From: Nocardia sp. NBC_00565
Lineage (GTDB): Bacteria; Actinomycetota; Actinomycetes; Mycobacteriales; Mycobacteriaceae
Length of the DNA: 64,000 nt
Direction of reading: 5' to 3'
Assembly: GCF_036345915.1 (NCBI RefSeq)
Contig: NZ_CP107785.1
Coordinates: 6,696,001 to 6,760,000, forward strand
Part shown: positions 31,555 to 40,745 of the stretch, one piece after another
Layout of the letters: every line of letters begins with the position of its first letter
Position numbering within the stretch: the stretch's first letter is position 1
Notes under the pieces: model-generated
The model's database searches: none
What the model was told of the DNA's origin: nothing
Seen by the model: the letters and a program-made list of their open reading frames with translations, nothing else
Translations under genes and position numbers: made by a program

Positions 31555-31648
31555 CTTTCTTTCCTAGGTGTCTGTTTTCCTTGCTCTTTGCAAGTCCAAG
31601 GTGTTGTGATCCTCGGCAGGACAATTCACCTGCCGCTGACTGAACAGT

Positions 31649-32512
<864 letters not shown>

Positions 32513-32526
32513 CTACCGGCGTCCGG

Positions 32527-32560
32527 CTGACCGTTTCGAGCGACCCGCAAGCAGTCGCAA
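32527..32560 (+). repeat. Repeat family A, copy between secE and nusG
   Basis: Plus strand CTGACCGTTTCGAGCGACCC, GCAAGCAGTCGCAA. One central base differs from the consensus (CCTGCAAG to CCCGCAAG) and the outer end is AA instead of TAG. Relative to transcription its orientation is opposite to that of the rplJ and rplL copies. Confidence 0.8.
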
Positions 32561-32571
32561 GCGGCGTTCAG

Positions 32572-32967
32572 CTAGCCGAACAGCCAGTTGACACCCTTGA
32601 TGAACGCCAGATCCAACCCGCTGATGAACGCGACCATGAAGATCACGAACACCAGAACAACGCTCGTATAGGTGACCATCTGCTTCCGGTTGGGCCAGAT
32701 CACCTTGCGCAGTTCCGCGACTACTTCGCGCAGGAACTTGATCAAACGCTTGAACGGGTTACCCGTCTTCTTGCGCTCGGCCCGATCGGTCTTCTTGGTT
32801 GCCTTGGCCGATGAGGGCCGGTCGATCGTGGCGATCGAACCCGTATCGGCCTGCGACGCGGTGCGAGTCCGCCGAGCGGATCGCTTGCCGCTCGGACGAG
32901 CGACGGCGGAGTCGTCGTCATCCTCGGCGCCGTGCGCGCCGCGGCGAGGTTCCCGCTCGTCGACCAC
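32572..32967 (-). CDS. secE: Preprotein translocase subunit SecE
   Basis: 131 residues. A charged, Arg/Lys/Ser-rich cytoplasmic extension (1-75) precedes the conserved NPFKRLIKFLREVVAELRKV amphipathic helix with WPNRKQM and a single membrane helix (TSVVLVFVIFMVAFISGLDL). It is a core component of the SecYEG channel. It starts 29 bases after tRNA-Trp. Confidence 0.95.
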   Translation of the reverse strand: MVDEREPRRGAHGAEDDDDSAVARPSGKRSARRTRTASQADTGSIATIDRPSSAKATKKTDRAERKKTGNPFKRLIKFLREVVAELRKVIWPNRKQMVTYTSVVLVFVIFMVAFISGLDLAFIKGVNWLFG

Positions 32968-32996
32968 GTCGATCCTTTCGTCGCTGGCATCCAGGG

Positions 32997-33069
<73 letters not shown>

Positions 33070-33303
33070 TCGGCTGGACGATCACAGCTGTCCAGCCACT
33101 GTTCGGTATTCAGTTTTCGGTCTTGCTCTCTGCTGTCACACAACACGCGCGCCACCCCGGCAATCGACCGGCCCCGTTGGCGAATCCTGGCGGACTCACC
33201 TGGAACCAGCCCTTGCAGAGCAGCGCGCAGCGGCTGGTGACCCCAGAAATCTGAGTGTACGTTACCGCCCGCGGCATTTGCCAATCAGGGTCACCCGACC
33301 AGG

Positions 33304-34425
33304 TCAAGCCAGCTGCACCGTCGCGGTCGCGCGTCCGAAGATCTTCTTGCCCGCCGACTTCGCCACGATGGCGACGACCGCGGTCCGGGTCTCCGGATCC
33401 ACCGACTTCACCTTACCCGTGTACTCGACCTCGGCGGGCTCCTCGGAACCGACGTAGACCGGGCTGGTGAAGCGGACGTTGTACTCCTTGACCGCACCGG
33501 GATCGCCGAGCCAGGAGGTGACGAAACCGCCGCCGAGGCCCATCGTGAGCATGCCGTGCGCGACCACATTGTCCAGGCCGACCAGCTTGACGACCTCGTC
33601 ACTCCAGTGGATCGGATTCGCGTCGCCGGAGACGCCCGCGTAGTTCACCAGATCGCCGCGGGTCAGCCGGACGGTGCGCGCAGGCAGCTCGTCGCCGACG
33701 GTGACGTCCTCGAAGTTCAATGCGTGCTTGCTCGGCGCGATCTCGAGCACCGTGCTGACCGGCACCGGCGGCACACCGGCGGTCAGTGGCGTACGCGGGT
33801 GATGACTGGGGGCGTCCTCGTCGATACCGTGCATGAGCACGTTGCGGACCGCACCCTGCAGATTCGGGTCGATATCGCCGCCGCTGCGGCCGATCAGCGT
33901 GGTGTAGGTGGTGAGCACCAGCTCGTCGTTCGAAGTGACGATGTTCTTGGTGACGATGATGTCGCCACCGAAGGCCTGCCGGAACGAGTGCAGGTAGACA
34001 TCGCAGACCAGCTGATCGCCGACCTTGATCGGCCGGTGGAACTCCAGGATCTGATCGGTCTGCATGATCTGGCTGAGGTCGTAACCGGTGACGATCTGCT
34101 CGAAGAGCTTGCGCTGGGCCAGGATGCCGACCAGGGAGATGAACGTCAGCGGGGCGAGCAGGCTGTCGTGACCGAACTCCTGGGCGGAGTCCTCATCCCA
34201 GTGCAGCGGGTGGTAGTCCTGCACGGCGCGGGCGTATTCACGCACCTTCTCGCGGCCGACCTCGTAGTAGTCGTCGACGCGGTAGTGATGACCGACCATC
34301 GCCGCGGCATGCGCCGCCGGGTCGAACGCTTCGTCCGTTGCGACCGCTTCGTCTGTACCGGTGTTGATTGTCACGGGAGGACTGTACCTATCTGACCCCG
34401 CACCTGGGAGTCGACGAGCGGTCAC
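33304..34425 (-). CDS. hadAB: Fused (3R)-hydroxyacyl-ACP dehydratase subunits HadA/HadB
   Basis: 373 residues in the longest form. Residues about 40-185 resemble HadA (MVGHHYRVDDYYEVGREKVR, DYHPLHWDEDSAQ), the structural non-catalytic hotdog. Residues about 220-373 are HadB with the catalytic MaoC signature NYAGVSGDANPIHWSDEVVK (Asp and His of the hydratase dyad). In mycobacteria these are separate hadA and hadB genes followed by hadC; here A and B are fused and no hadC follows. The enzyme dehydrates beta-hydroxyacyl-AcpM in FAS-II elongation of mycolates. Start GTG 34425 overlaps the TGA of a repeat-derived small ORF; GTG 34374, with TACAGT six bases before it, could be a leaderless alternative. 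Confidence 0.9.
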   Translation of the reverse strand: MTARRLPGAGSDRYSPPVTINTGTDEAVATDEAFDPAAHAAAMVGHHYRVDDYYEVGREKVREYARAVQDYHPLHWDEDSAQEFGHDSLLAPLTFISLVGILAQRKLFEQIVTGYDLSQIMQTDQILEFHRPIKVGDQLVCDVYLHSFRQAFGGDIIVTKNIVTSNDELVLTTYTTLIGRSGGDIDPNLQGAVRNVLMHGIDEDAPSHHPRTPLTAGVPPVPVSTVLEIAPSKHALNFEDVTVGDELPARTVRLTRGDLVNYAGVSGDANPIHWSDEVVKLVGLDNVVAHGMLTMGLGGGFVTSWLGDPGAVKEYNVRFTSPVYVGSEEPAEVEYTGKVKSVDPETRTAVVAIVAKSAGKKIFGRATATVQLA

Positions 34426-34511
34426 GACTGCACCTCGCTAGCGCTCGGCTCCGTCGTGACCGCATGGGCGGCTGTGCCTGATCGCTCTCTCGCTATCGCT
34501 CGTTCGCCCAC
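34422..34511 (-). CDS. 29-residue small ORF from repeat family B, before hadAB
   Basis: GTG at 34509-34511 opens a frame (start VGERAIARERSGTA, end EPSASEVQS) whose TGA (34422-34424) overlaps the first hadAB GTG as GTGA. The same DNA element precedes mceA, menD and menE with the same overlap. The reading frame through the first half differs slightly from the SERSER version, so conservation appears to be of DNA and of the terminal overlap rather than of the peptide. Confidence 0.45.
   Translation of the reverse strand: MGERAIARERSGTAAHAVTTEPSASEVQS
34424..34511 (-). repeat. Repeat family B, copy 2 (before hadAB)
   Basis: In the gene direction it reads GGGCGAACGAGCGATAGCGA, GAGAGCGATCAGGCACAGCC, then a spacer and GGAGCCGAGCGCTAGCGAGG. 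Its second half matches the other copies almost exactly; the first half is degenerate. Confidence 0.65.
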
Positions 34512-34536
34512 CGCACTCGTAACCCGTGAAATGCGT

Positions 34537-34564
34537 CAGGGCCGGACATGACTGTCCGGCCCTG
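34537..34564 (-). terminator. Terminator/attenuator between rpmG and hadAB
   Basis: CAGGGCCGGACA, loop TGAC, TGTCCGGCCCTG: a perfect 12-bp stem. It lies after rpmG and only 26 bases before the small ORF preceding hadAB, leaving little room for a separate promoter. Confidence 0.75.
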
Positions 34565-34637
34565 GCAAGTGTCACGAACCGAGAACCCGGGACGCAACCC
34601 GGAAGTCAATCAACGCGGCAGCGGCACGCGTGGTGGA

Positions 34638-34808
34638 CTAGCGGGATTCTTTGTGCCCCCGGTGCGTGCCGCAGTTCGGGCAGAACTTCTTCAGTTCCAG
34701 CCGATCCGGGTCGTTGCGCCGGTTCTTCTTGGTGATGTAGTTGCGGTGCTTGCACTGCTCGCAGGCCAAGGTGATCTTTGGCCGGACATCGGTGGACTTC
34801 GCGGCCAC
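34638..34808 (-). CDS. rpmG: Ribosomal protein L33, zinc-binding form
   Basis: 56 residues starting with GTG 34806-34808 ([19 protein letters not shown]). Cys16, Cys19, Cys43 and Cys46 (CEQC, CPNC) make it the zinc-containing C+ type, as opposed to the zinc-free paralogue induced under zinc starvation. GAAGGAATA lies upstream. It is located between tRNA-Met and hadAB as in mycobacteria. Confidence 0.95.
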   Translation of the reverse strand: MAAKSTDVRPKITLACEQCKHRNYITKKNRRNDPDRLELKKFCPNCGTHRGHKESR

Positions 34809-34854
34809 GATATTCCTTCTTTCGGGTCAACCAGATGGTCTGATCGGTCTTTGG

Positions 34855-34927
34855 TAGCGATGGCCGGACTTGAACCGGCGACACAACGATTATGAGTCGT
34901 TTGCTCTACCGACTGAGCTACACCGCC
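34855..34927 (-). tRNA. tRNA-Met (CAT), elongator
   Basis: 73 nt. GGCGGTG pairs with CATCGCT (with G-U at two positions), discriminator A. The anticodon loop reads CTCATAA, and the TPsiC arm is GGTTCAAGTCC. The 1-72 G-U pair and lack of three consecutive G-C pairs at the anticodon stem argue for elongator rather than initiator. Confidence 0.93.
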
Positions 34928-35001
34928 ACGGGGTCGCATTGCCTTGGTGTGCCGCGCCCAACCTTGGAGATGCCGAGTCGGTCACCACCGGCAATCCGGC
35001 G

Positions 35002-35074
35002 AGCCCCCTAACGGAATCGAACCGTTGACCTTTTCCTTACCATGGAAACGCTCTGCCGACTGAGCTAAGGGGGC
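35002..35074 (-). tRNA. tRNA-Thr (GGT)
   Basis: 73 nt. GCCCCCT pairs with AGGGGGC, discriminator U. The anticodon loop ATGGTAA contains GGT, and the TPsiC arm is GGTTCGATTCC. It is the first of a tRNA-Thr, tRNA-Met, rpmG series. Confidence 0.95.
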
Positions 35075-35208
35075 ATGACTAGCTCCGCACCGCGATCTTC
35101 GAACTCGACCCCGGCGCGGCGAAGTCTTGAACGAGGTTACACACTCACCGGTCGCACTTCCAAACCGGGTGGTCAGAGCAGTTTTCCGACCACCCTTCAG
35201 CCGCCACC

Positions 35209-35700
35209 CTACCGGTAATTGACGAACTGCAGCGCAATGCCGAAGTCCTCACCCTTCAACAGGGCGATAATCGCCTGCAGATCGTCGCGCTTCTTGCTGG
35301 AGACGCGTAGTTCCTCGCCCTGGATCTGCGCCTTGACGCCCTTGGGTCCTTCGTCGCGGATCTTCTTGGAGATCTTCTTCGCATGCTCGGTATCGATGCC
35401 CTGCACCAGCGTGCCGGTGATCTTGTAGGTCTTGCCCGAGGCCGCGGGTTCGCCGGCATCGAATGCCTTGAGCGAAATATCGCGGCGGATCAACTTTTCC
35501 TTGAACACATCCAGCGCCGCCTTGACTCGCTCTTCGGCCTCGGCGGTCAGCACGATCTTGTCCTCACCGGACCATTCGATGGTCGCGCCGGTGCCACGGA
35601 AGTCGTAGCGGGTGTTCAGCTCCTTCTCCGCCTGATGCAGAGCGTTGTCGACCTCCTGACGGTCGACCTTGCTGACAACATCGAAAGACGAATCGGCCAC
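35209..35700 (-). CDS. yajQ: YajQ family nucleotide-binding protein
   Basis: 163 residues from GTG 35698-35700 ([21 protein letters not shown]), the conserved YajQ N-terminus. The double ferredoxin-like fold is seen in [20 protein letters not shown] and [20 protein letters not shown]. YajQ proteins bind cyclic di-GMP in Xanthomonas and have been linked to ribosome-associated roles elsewhere; function here is unproven. Longer frames upstream have no conserved sequence. Confidence 0.92.
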   Translation of the reverse strand: MADSSFDVVSKVDRQEVDNALHQAEKELNTRYDFRGTGATIEWSGEDKIVLTAEAEERVKAALDVFKEKLIRRDISLKAFDAGEPAASGKTYKITGTLVQGIDTEHAKKISKKIRDEGPKGVKAQIQGEELRVSSKKRDDLQAIIALLKGEDFGIALQFVNYR

Positions 35701-35737
35701 ACTTCGCTCCTGTCCTGGCGGGTCCAACGGGTTCTGG

Positions 35738-35776
35738 CTGACCTTTTCCAGCGATCCGCAGTCACTACGGATCGAA
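35738..35776 (+). repeat. Degenerate family A repeat before yajQ
   Basis: It starts CTGACCTTTTCCAGCGATCC, matching the family's CTGACC flank and first arm; the rest differs but restores a hairpin, CGATCCG (35752-35758) with CGGATCG (35768-35774) around nine bases. It lies about 40 bp upstream of yajQ. Membership is plausible, not certain. Confidence 0.4.
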
Positions 35777-35845
35777 AATCGGTCACCGTCAGTTCTACCC
35801 CGGAGCGCGACCGTAGTCCTGTCGCATGGCCGATGGCCAGCCGGT

Positions 35846-35876
35846 TTGCATTCTGGGTGCGGGTTCGTTGTAAGCT
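35846..35876 (+). promoter_or_regulatory. Candidate promoter of tRNA-Tyr
   Basis: TTGCAT and TAAGCT separated by 19 bp, ending 24 bases before the mature tRNA. An upstream TG adjoining the -10 (TGTAAGCT) may compensate for the long spacer. Confidence 0.4.
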
Positions 35877-35900
35877 GCTCTGCGCGCCGAGAAGCGCGAC

Positions 35901-35983
35901 GGCAGGTTGCCCGAGCGGCCAATGGGAGCAGACTGTAAATCTGTCGGTGAAAGCCTACGTAGGTTCGAATCCTACACCTGCCA
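35901..35983 (+). tRNA. tRNA-Tyr (GTA)
   Basis: 83 nt with a long variable arm. GGCAGGT pairs with ACCTGCC, discriminator A. The anticodon arm is CAGACTGTAAATCTG, and the TPsiC arm is GGTTCGAATCC. A strong terminator follows directly. Confidence 0.96.
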
Positions 35984-35987
35984 CCGA

Positions 35988-36022
35988 AAACCCCCGTCGA
36001 TCATGATGATCGGCGGGGGTTT
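35988..36022 (+). terminator. Terminator of tRNA-Tyr
   Basis: AAACCCCCGTCGATCA pairs with TGATCGGCGGGGGTTT (one G-U) around TGA: a 16-bp stem ending in TTTCTC, a near-ideal intrinsic terminator and bidirectional in form. Confidence 0.92.
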
Positions 36023-36036
36023 CTCATTCAACGGCT

Positions 36037-36528
36037 ATGTCGGAGGTGCCGGAGATGTCGACGAGCGAGCGGGCCGGCGCGGGGATGGCGGTCGAGGAGA
36101 GCATCCGGAGCCTGTTGTTGCTCATGCCCCGGGTGGTGGGGCGGGCGAAGAAAATGCGCGTTCCCGAAGAGTTGCAATCGTTTTCGCTCGCGCCGCGACA
36201 TCTGTCGCTGCTCGCGAATCTGGTGTTCGAGGGGCCGATGACGGTCAACGATCTCGCGGCGCGGCTCGAGGTGGCGCCGACCACGGTCAGCCTGATGGTC
36301 GGCGATTTGAGCCGCCAGGGGGTATTGGAACGGCGCTCGGATGCGGCGGATCGACGACGCACCATCGTGGGTATCGCCGCAGCGCATGAGAGTTCGGTCA
36401 ATGCGTGGCTCGGCGGCAGCGCGCGGGCGTGGCGAAAGGTGCTCGCACCGTTGGACGCCGAGCAGCGGCAGCTGTTCGTGGCGACGCTGCGCGCCTATGA
36501 ACACGAACTGGCGGCCGAACTCGACTGA
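36037..36528 (+). CDS. MarR family transcriptional regulator
   Basis: 163 residues (ATG 36037; ATG 36055 also possible). The winged helix is clear: LAPRHLSLLANLVFEGPMTV, DLAARLEVAPTTVSLMVGDL as recognition region and the wing RRSDAADRRRTIVGI. N- and C-terminal helices for dimerisation are complete. It lies 15 bases after the tRNA terminator and is convergent with htpX; no obvious target is adjacent. Confidence 0.85.
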   Translation: MSEVPEMSTSERAGAGMAVEESIRSLLLLMPRVVGRAKKMRVPEELQSFSLAPRHLSLLANLVFEGPMTVNDLAARLEVAPTTVSLMVGDLSRQGVLERRSDAADRRRTIVGIAAAHESSVNAWLGGSARAWRKVLAPLDAEQRQLFVATLRAYEHELAAELD

Positions 36529-36547
36529 GCGCCAGCGGTTCTCGGCA

Positions 36548-37423
36548 TCAGTAGTTGCGGGGTCCGCCGGCCATTTCCTCGAGGCGGGCGATCCGTTCGG
36601 CCATGGGCGGGTGCGTCGAGAACAACCGGGCCGCGCGCTCACCGGCACGGAAGGGGTTGGCGATCATCAGATGCGACTGGGCCGTCAACTGGGGCTCAGG
36701 GGGCAGCGGGGCGGCCTGCACGCCGCGCTCCAGTTTGCGCAGGGCCGAGGCCAGCGCGAGCGGGTCGCCGGTCAGCTCGGCGCCGGACTGGTCGGCTTGG
36801 TATTCGCGGGAGCGGGAGACGGCCAGTTTGACCAGGGTCGCGGCGATCGGGCCGAGCAGCGTGATCAGGATGACGCCCAATATGTTGGGACCCGCACCGT
36901 TGCGGTTGCCGCCGAACATGGAGGCGAAGAAGGCCAGGTTGGCCAGGCCGGAGATGACCGCGGCCAGTGCGCCGGCGATCGAGGAGATGAGGATGTCGCG
37001 GTTGTAGACGTGCGATAGCTCATGGCCGAGTACGGCGCGCAGCTCCCGCTCGTCGAGAATCTGCAGGATGCCGCTGGTACAACAGACGGCCGCGTGCCGG
37101 GGACTGCGTCCGGTCGCGAAGGCGTTGGGAGCGTTGGTCGGACTGATGTAGAGCCGCGGCATCGGCTGGCGCGCGGTGGTCGCGAGCTCACGCACGATGC
37201 GGTAGATGACCGGCGCCTCCAGCTCGCTGACGGGCTGCGCGTGCATCGCCTTCAGCGCGATCTTGTCGCTGTTGAAGTAGGCGTAGGCATTCATGCCCAC
37301 CGCGAGCAGGATCGCCAGGAACAGGATCGTCGGACTGCGGAACATCGCCCCGGCCAACACGATCAAGGCCGAGAGCCCGATCATGAGCCCGAAGGTCTTC
37401 AACCCATTCGCATACCCGTGCAT
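36548..37423 (-). CDS. htpX: Membrane zinc metalloprotease HtpX
   Basis: 291 residues. Two N-terminal membrane helices (about 11-50), the zinc motif His134-Glu135-Leu-Ser-His138 in [13 protein letters not shown], two more helices and the third ligand region [14 protein letters not shown]. It degrades damaged membrane proteins under envelope stress. As in M. tuberculosis (Rv0563) it follows the polyprenyl synthase gene, here with a 217-bp gap that shows no feature. Confidence 0.95.
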   Translation of the reverse strand: MHGYANGLKTFGLMIGLSALIVLAGAMFRSPTILFLAILLAVGMNAYAYFNSDKIALKAMHAQPVSELEAPVIYRIVRELATTARQPMPRLYISPTNAPNAFATGRSPRHAAVCCTSGILQILDERELRAVLGHELSHVYNRDILISSIAGALAAVISGLANLAFFASMFGGNRNGAGPNILGVILITLLGPIAATLVKLAVSRSREYQADQSGAELTGDPLALASALRKLERGVQAAPLPPEPQLTAQSHLMIANPFRAGERAARLFSTHPPMAERIARLEEMAGGPRNY

Positions 37424-37640
37424 GTCCGCCTCTCCGCGTATTCAGGCCATACCAGTCGGTGCCGCGAGACATGGTCACAGGTCCTGCGTCGAGTGCCTGG
37501 TCGGGTTCTGGACGTACCCGGCGAGTTACCCATGTGCTCACGAAATCAGTTGTCGCCTCCCCTATTGCATTACACGAGGTCAACGATGTGGCCCGGGCAA
37601 AGGTTCCTGATCGAATGTGAGCTCGACGGGTGCGACTCGA

Positions 37641-38741
37641 TTACCCGACGCGTTCGATGGTGTAGCGGACCAGGCGCTCCAGCGCGTCGTTGGCCGGGCC
37701 CGACGGCAGCGCGGAGAGTTCGGCATGCGCGATATCCGCGTAGCCCTGCAGCTTCTCCTTGGCCAGCACCATGCCCCGCGAATGGGCGAGCAGGGCGAGC
37801 GCCTCGTCGACCTCGTCGTCGGTCTGCAGCGGATGCGCCAGTAGCTTGCGCAGGCGGTCGCCCTCGGTGCCCTCGTCGCGCAGTGCGTACAGCACCGGCA
37901 GGGTATGCACGCCCTCGCGCAGGTCGGTACCCGGTGTCTTACCGGACTGTTCGGTGGCCGAGGAGATGTCGATGATGTCGTCGGAGATCTGGAAGGCGGT
38001 GCCGACCGCGTCGCCGAGCCGGGCCAGTCGTTCGACGTGCTCGGTGTCGGCTCCGGAGAAGGTGCCGCCGAAGCGTCCGGCGGCCGCGATCAGCGAACCG
38101 GTCTTCTCCCAGACCACGCGGAGATAGTGCTCCACCGGATCCTGGGATTCGCGCGCGCCCATGGTTTCGCGCATCTGGCCGGTGACCAGTTCGGCGAAGG
38201 TCTCGGCGATGATCCGCACCGCGTCCGGACCGAGGGTCGAGGTGAGCCGGGACGCGTGCGCGAAGAGATAGTCGCCGGCGAGGATGGCGATGCTGTTGCC
38301 CCAGCGCGAATTCACGCTCGGGGCGCCGCGGCGCATCGGGGCCTCGTCCATCACGTCGTCGTGGTAGAGGGTTGCCAGGTGCACCAGCTCGACCACGGTG
38401 CCGGCGGTGATCAGCTCGGGATCGGTCGGGCGCGGCCCGAGTTGGCCGGTGAGGATGGTGAACAGGGGACGGAATCGCTTACCGCCGGCCTTTGCCAGAT
38501 GCAGCGCCGCTTCCTGTAGGAAGTCCTCGCCGTCGGAAAGCTCGTCGATCAGGAGTTTTTCGACATCGATGAGTCCATTGCGCACAGTCACGGCGAGCTC
38601 GGTGTCACCGAGATCGACCCCGGCCACCACAGTGCTCTCGTCACTCCCGTCTGCGGCTCGCTGGCGCTCACCTCCGCCGGGAGCGGCGCACGCTGTGTCC
38701 ATGATTCGCTCGCTCCGCTCGCTCATAGCCGATGTGCTCAT
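37641..38741 (-). CDS. grcC: Polyprenyl diphosphate synthase, GrcC type
   Basis: 366 residues from ATG 38739-38741, preceded by GGAGAAGAA. Both aspartate-rich motifs are present: YHDDVMDEAPMRRG (first) and SDDIIDISS (second), which bind Mg-diphosphate of the allylic and growing chains. It probably makes the long isoprenoid side chain of menaquinone, fitting its place beside menJ. The first 35 residues are odd: after five codons the sequence runs MSERSERIMDTA and GGERQRAADG, which is repeat family B fused in frame before the conserved VVAGVDLGD start. Without the repeat a start at GTG near VVAGVD would be expected. Confidence 0.9.
   Translation of the reverse strand: MSTSAMSERSERIMDTACAAPGGGERQRAADGSDESTVVAGVDLGDTELAVTVRNGLIDVEKLLIDELSDGEDFLQEAALHLAKAGGKRFRPLFTILTGQLGPRPTDPELITAGTVVELVHLATLYHDDVMDEAPMRRGAPSVNSRWGNSIAILAGDYLFAHASRLTSTLGPDAVRIIAETFAELVTGQMRETMGARESQDPVEHYLRVVWEKTGSLIAAAGRFGGTFSGADTEHVERLARLGDAVGTAFQISDDIIDISSATEQSGKTPGTDLREGVHTLPVLYALRDEGTEGDRLRKLLAHPLQTDDEVDEALALLAHSRGMVLAKEKLQGYADIAHAELSALPSGPANDALERLVRYTIERVG
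38642..38726 (-). repeat. Repeat family B, copy 3 (inside grcC 5' end)
   Basis: In the gene direction ATGAGCGAGCGGAGCGAGCG, AATCATGGACACAGC, a spacer, then GGTGAGCGCCAGCGAGCCGC. It lies within the grcC reading frame rather than before it. Confidence 0.7.
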
Positions 38742-38859
38742 TTCTTCTCCCAGCGATGCGTCCGACCCCACGGTAGAGAACCTAGCGTGTCCCCGCCGCG
38801 GGTCCCATGAACACCGTCACTATGCGGTGTATCAGACACTTTTCCATAGATCGTCATGA

Positions 38860-38878
38860 GTGACCTACAAGCAGTCAC
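38860..38878 (+). repeat. Repeat family A, compensated copy before menJ
   Basis: GTGACCTACAAGCAGTCAC against the consensus GCGACCTGCAAGCAGTCGC. The outer C-to-T change and the matching G-to-A change on the other arm keep the palindrome, which suggests the paired form matters. It lacks the CTGACC flank. Confidence 0.55.
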
Positions 38879-38970
38879 CGGTGGTGTTTTCCGAGCTCAT
38901 CGATCACAAGGTCGGTGCCGCGAGCGGGCACCGTCGACATGAACGGAACCGCCCTGCGAGTATTGAGCGC

Positions 38971-40251
38971 ATGGGTTCACCGGAAGTCACACCCGAGGGC
39001 GGGGACGGGCCGACGCAGAGCGCGCTTCCCGTGCGGACCGAAGTGCTCGTGGTCGGTGCCGGGCCGGCCGGATCGGCGACCGCCGCGTGGGCCGCGCGGG
39101 CCGGCCGCGACGTCGTGCTCACCGATTCCGCCGTCTTCCCACGTGACAAGACCTGCGGTGACGGACTGACCCCGCGCGCGACGGCCGAGTTGGAACACCT
39201 CGGGCTCGGTGACTGGCTGCGCGCGCACACCGTGAACCACGGCCTGCGGATGACCGGCTTCGGCCGCGAGGCGCTGCTGCCCTGGCCGGGCGGTTCCTTC
39301 CCGACCTACGGAAGTGCCGTTCCCCGAACCGAACTCGACGACAAACTGCGTGAGACAGCCGTGAAGTCCGGCGCGCGAATGCTCGACGGGACCAAGGTGA
39401 TTGATGTCATCCGCGAGGGTGACCGGGTCACCGGTGTGACGGTGAAGACAGCGGCGGGCACCCGCGATATCGGCTGCGAGATCCTTGTCGTCGCCGATGG
39501 CGTGCGCTCCCCGATCGGCAAACTGCTCGGGCGCACCTGGCATCGGCAGTACGCCTACGGCACCGCCGCCCGCGCCTACATCAAATCCGCGCGCAGTGAC
39601 GACCAGTGGATCACCTCGCATCTGGAACTGCGCAATGCCGACGGCGAGTTGGTGCCGGGCTATGGCTGGGTGTTCCCGCTGGGCAATGGCGAGGTGAATA
39701 TCGGTGTCGGCTCGCTGGCCACCGAGAAACGGCCCTCGCATATCGCGCTGAAACCGCTACTGGAGCACTACACCACACTGCGCCGCGCGGAGTGGCAGTT
39801 CGAGGGTTCGCTGCGGGCGGTCGCATCCGCGCTGCTGCCGATGGGTGGCGCGGTCTCGAATGTCGCGGGGCGCAACTGGGTGCTGATCGGTGACGCCGCG
39901 GGCTGTGTGAATCCACTCAATGGCGAAGGCATCGATTACGGCCTGGAGGGCGGGCATATGCTCGCCGGGCTGCTGGACGAACCGGATCTCACCACGGTGT
40001 GGCCGGAGCTGCTGCGCGCCCGCTACGGGCGGACCTTCTCGGTGGCGCGGCGGATCGCTGGTTTGGCGACCCATCCGCGGATGGTGCCGCTGGGCGGGCC
40101 GCCGGTGATGCGGTCGAAGTATCTGCAGCGCACCGCGGTTCGGGTGATGGGCAATCTGGTCACCGATGAGGACCTGGATCTGACGGCAAGGGCATGGCGG
40201 GCCGCGGGCCGGGCGTCCTACCGTTTCGACGAACTCGCGCCGTTCACCTGA
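38971..40251 (+). CDS. menJ: Menaquinone reductase MenJ (geranylgeranyl reductase family)
   Basis: 426 residues from ATG 38971; a longer frame to 38860 runs through a repeat. FAD-binding VVGAGPAGSATAAWAARAG near the start, DKTCGDGLTPRA (the family's substrate-side cysteine motif) and the second FAD signature VLIGDAAGCVNPLNGEGIDY. MenJ saturates one isoprene unit of menaquinone in mycobacteria. It is divergent from grcC and overlaps the next gene's start region by two bases' distance. Confidence 0.92.
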   Translation: MGSPEVTPEGGDGPTQSALPVRTEVLVVGAGPAGSATAAWAARAGRDVVLTDSAVFPRDKTCGDGLTPRATAELEHLGLGDWLRAHTVNHGLRMTGFGREALLPWPGGSFPTYGSAVPRTELDDKLRETAVKSGARMLDGTKVIDVIREGDRVTGVTVKTAAGTRDIGCEILVVADGVRSPIGKLLGRTWHRQYAYGTAARAYIKSARSDDQWITSHLELRNADGELVPGYGWVFPLGNGEVNIGVGSLATEKRPSHIALKPLLEHYTTLRRAEWQFEGSLRAVASALLPMGGAVSNVAGRNWVLIGDAAGCVNPLNGEGIDYGLEGGHMLAGLLDEPDLTTVWPELLRARYGRTFSVARRIAGLATHPRMVPLGGPPVMRSKYLQRTAVRVMGNLVTDEDLDLTARAWRAAGRASYRFDELAPFT

Positions 40252-40252
40252 G

Positions 40253-40666
40253 ATGACGGGACTGCCTGCGCTCTACCTGCTTCCACACCTGCGGCGGGCG
40301 CGCGATCTTGCCGATCGCCACTATGCCGAGCCCTTGAATCTGGATGAATTGGCCGCTGCCGCAGGGGTTTCCAAGTACCACTTCCTGCGCGCGTTCACGG
40401 CGGTCTACCGCGTCACGCCAGCGGCGTATCTCGCGGAGCGGCGGATCGAACGGGCGCAAGATTATCTGCGGGCCACCAATCTCACCGTGACCGAGATCTG
40501 CATGATGGTCGGATACAGCAGTCTCGGATCGTTCAGCAGTAAGTTCCGGCAGCTGGTCGGGGTGACGCCGTCGGAGTATCAAGCCAAATTCGCCGACGGG
40601 GCGCCGCGGATTCCCGGCTGCTATGTGTTCATGCACGGACTGTCGGACCGTAAACCGCCGAGTTGA
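40253..40666 (+). CDS. AraC family regulator, DNA-binding domain only
   Basis: 137 residues consisting of the double HTH (LDELAAAAGVSKYHFLRAFT and VTEICMMVGYSSLGSFSSKF, ending VGVTPSEYQAKF) with a short C-terminal tail; there is no sensory domain. The ATG is one base after the menJ TGA, so it may be co-translated with menJ, although functional linkage to menaquinone is not known. The VOC gene 80 bases downstream is a frequent partner of such small AraC proteins. Confidence 0.85.
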   Translation: MTGLPALYLLPHLRRARDLADRHYAEPLNLDELAAAAGVSKYHFLRAFTAVYRVTPAAYLAERRIERAQDYLRATNLTVTEICMMVGYSSLGSFSSKFRQLVGVTPSEYQAKFADGAPRIPGCYVFMHGLSDRKPPS

Positions 40667-40745
40667 GTCGCCCGGGTCCGGATGCTGAGCACAGGTCAGC
40701 AATTTCGGAGAAGCGCCCAGGTCGGTGCGTTTCTAGCCTTAGGGC

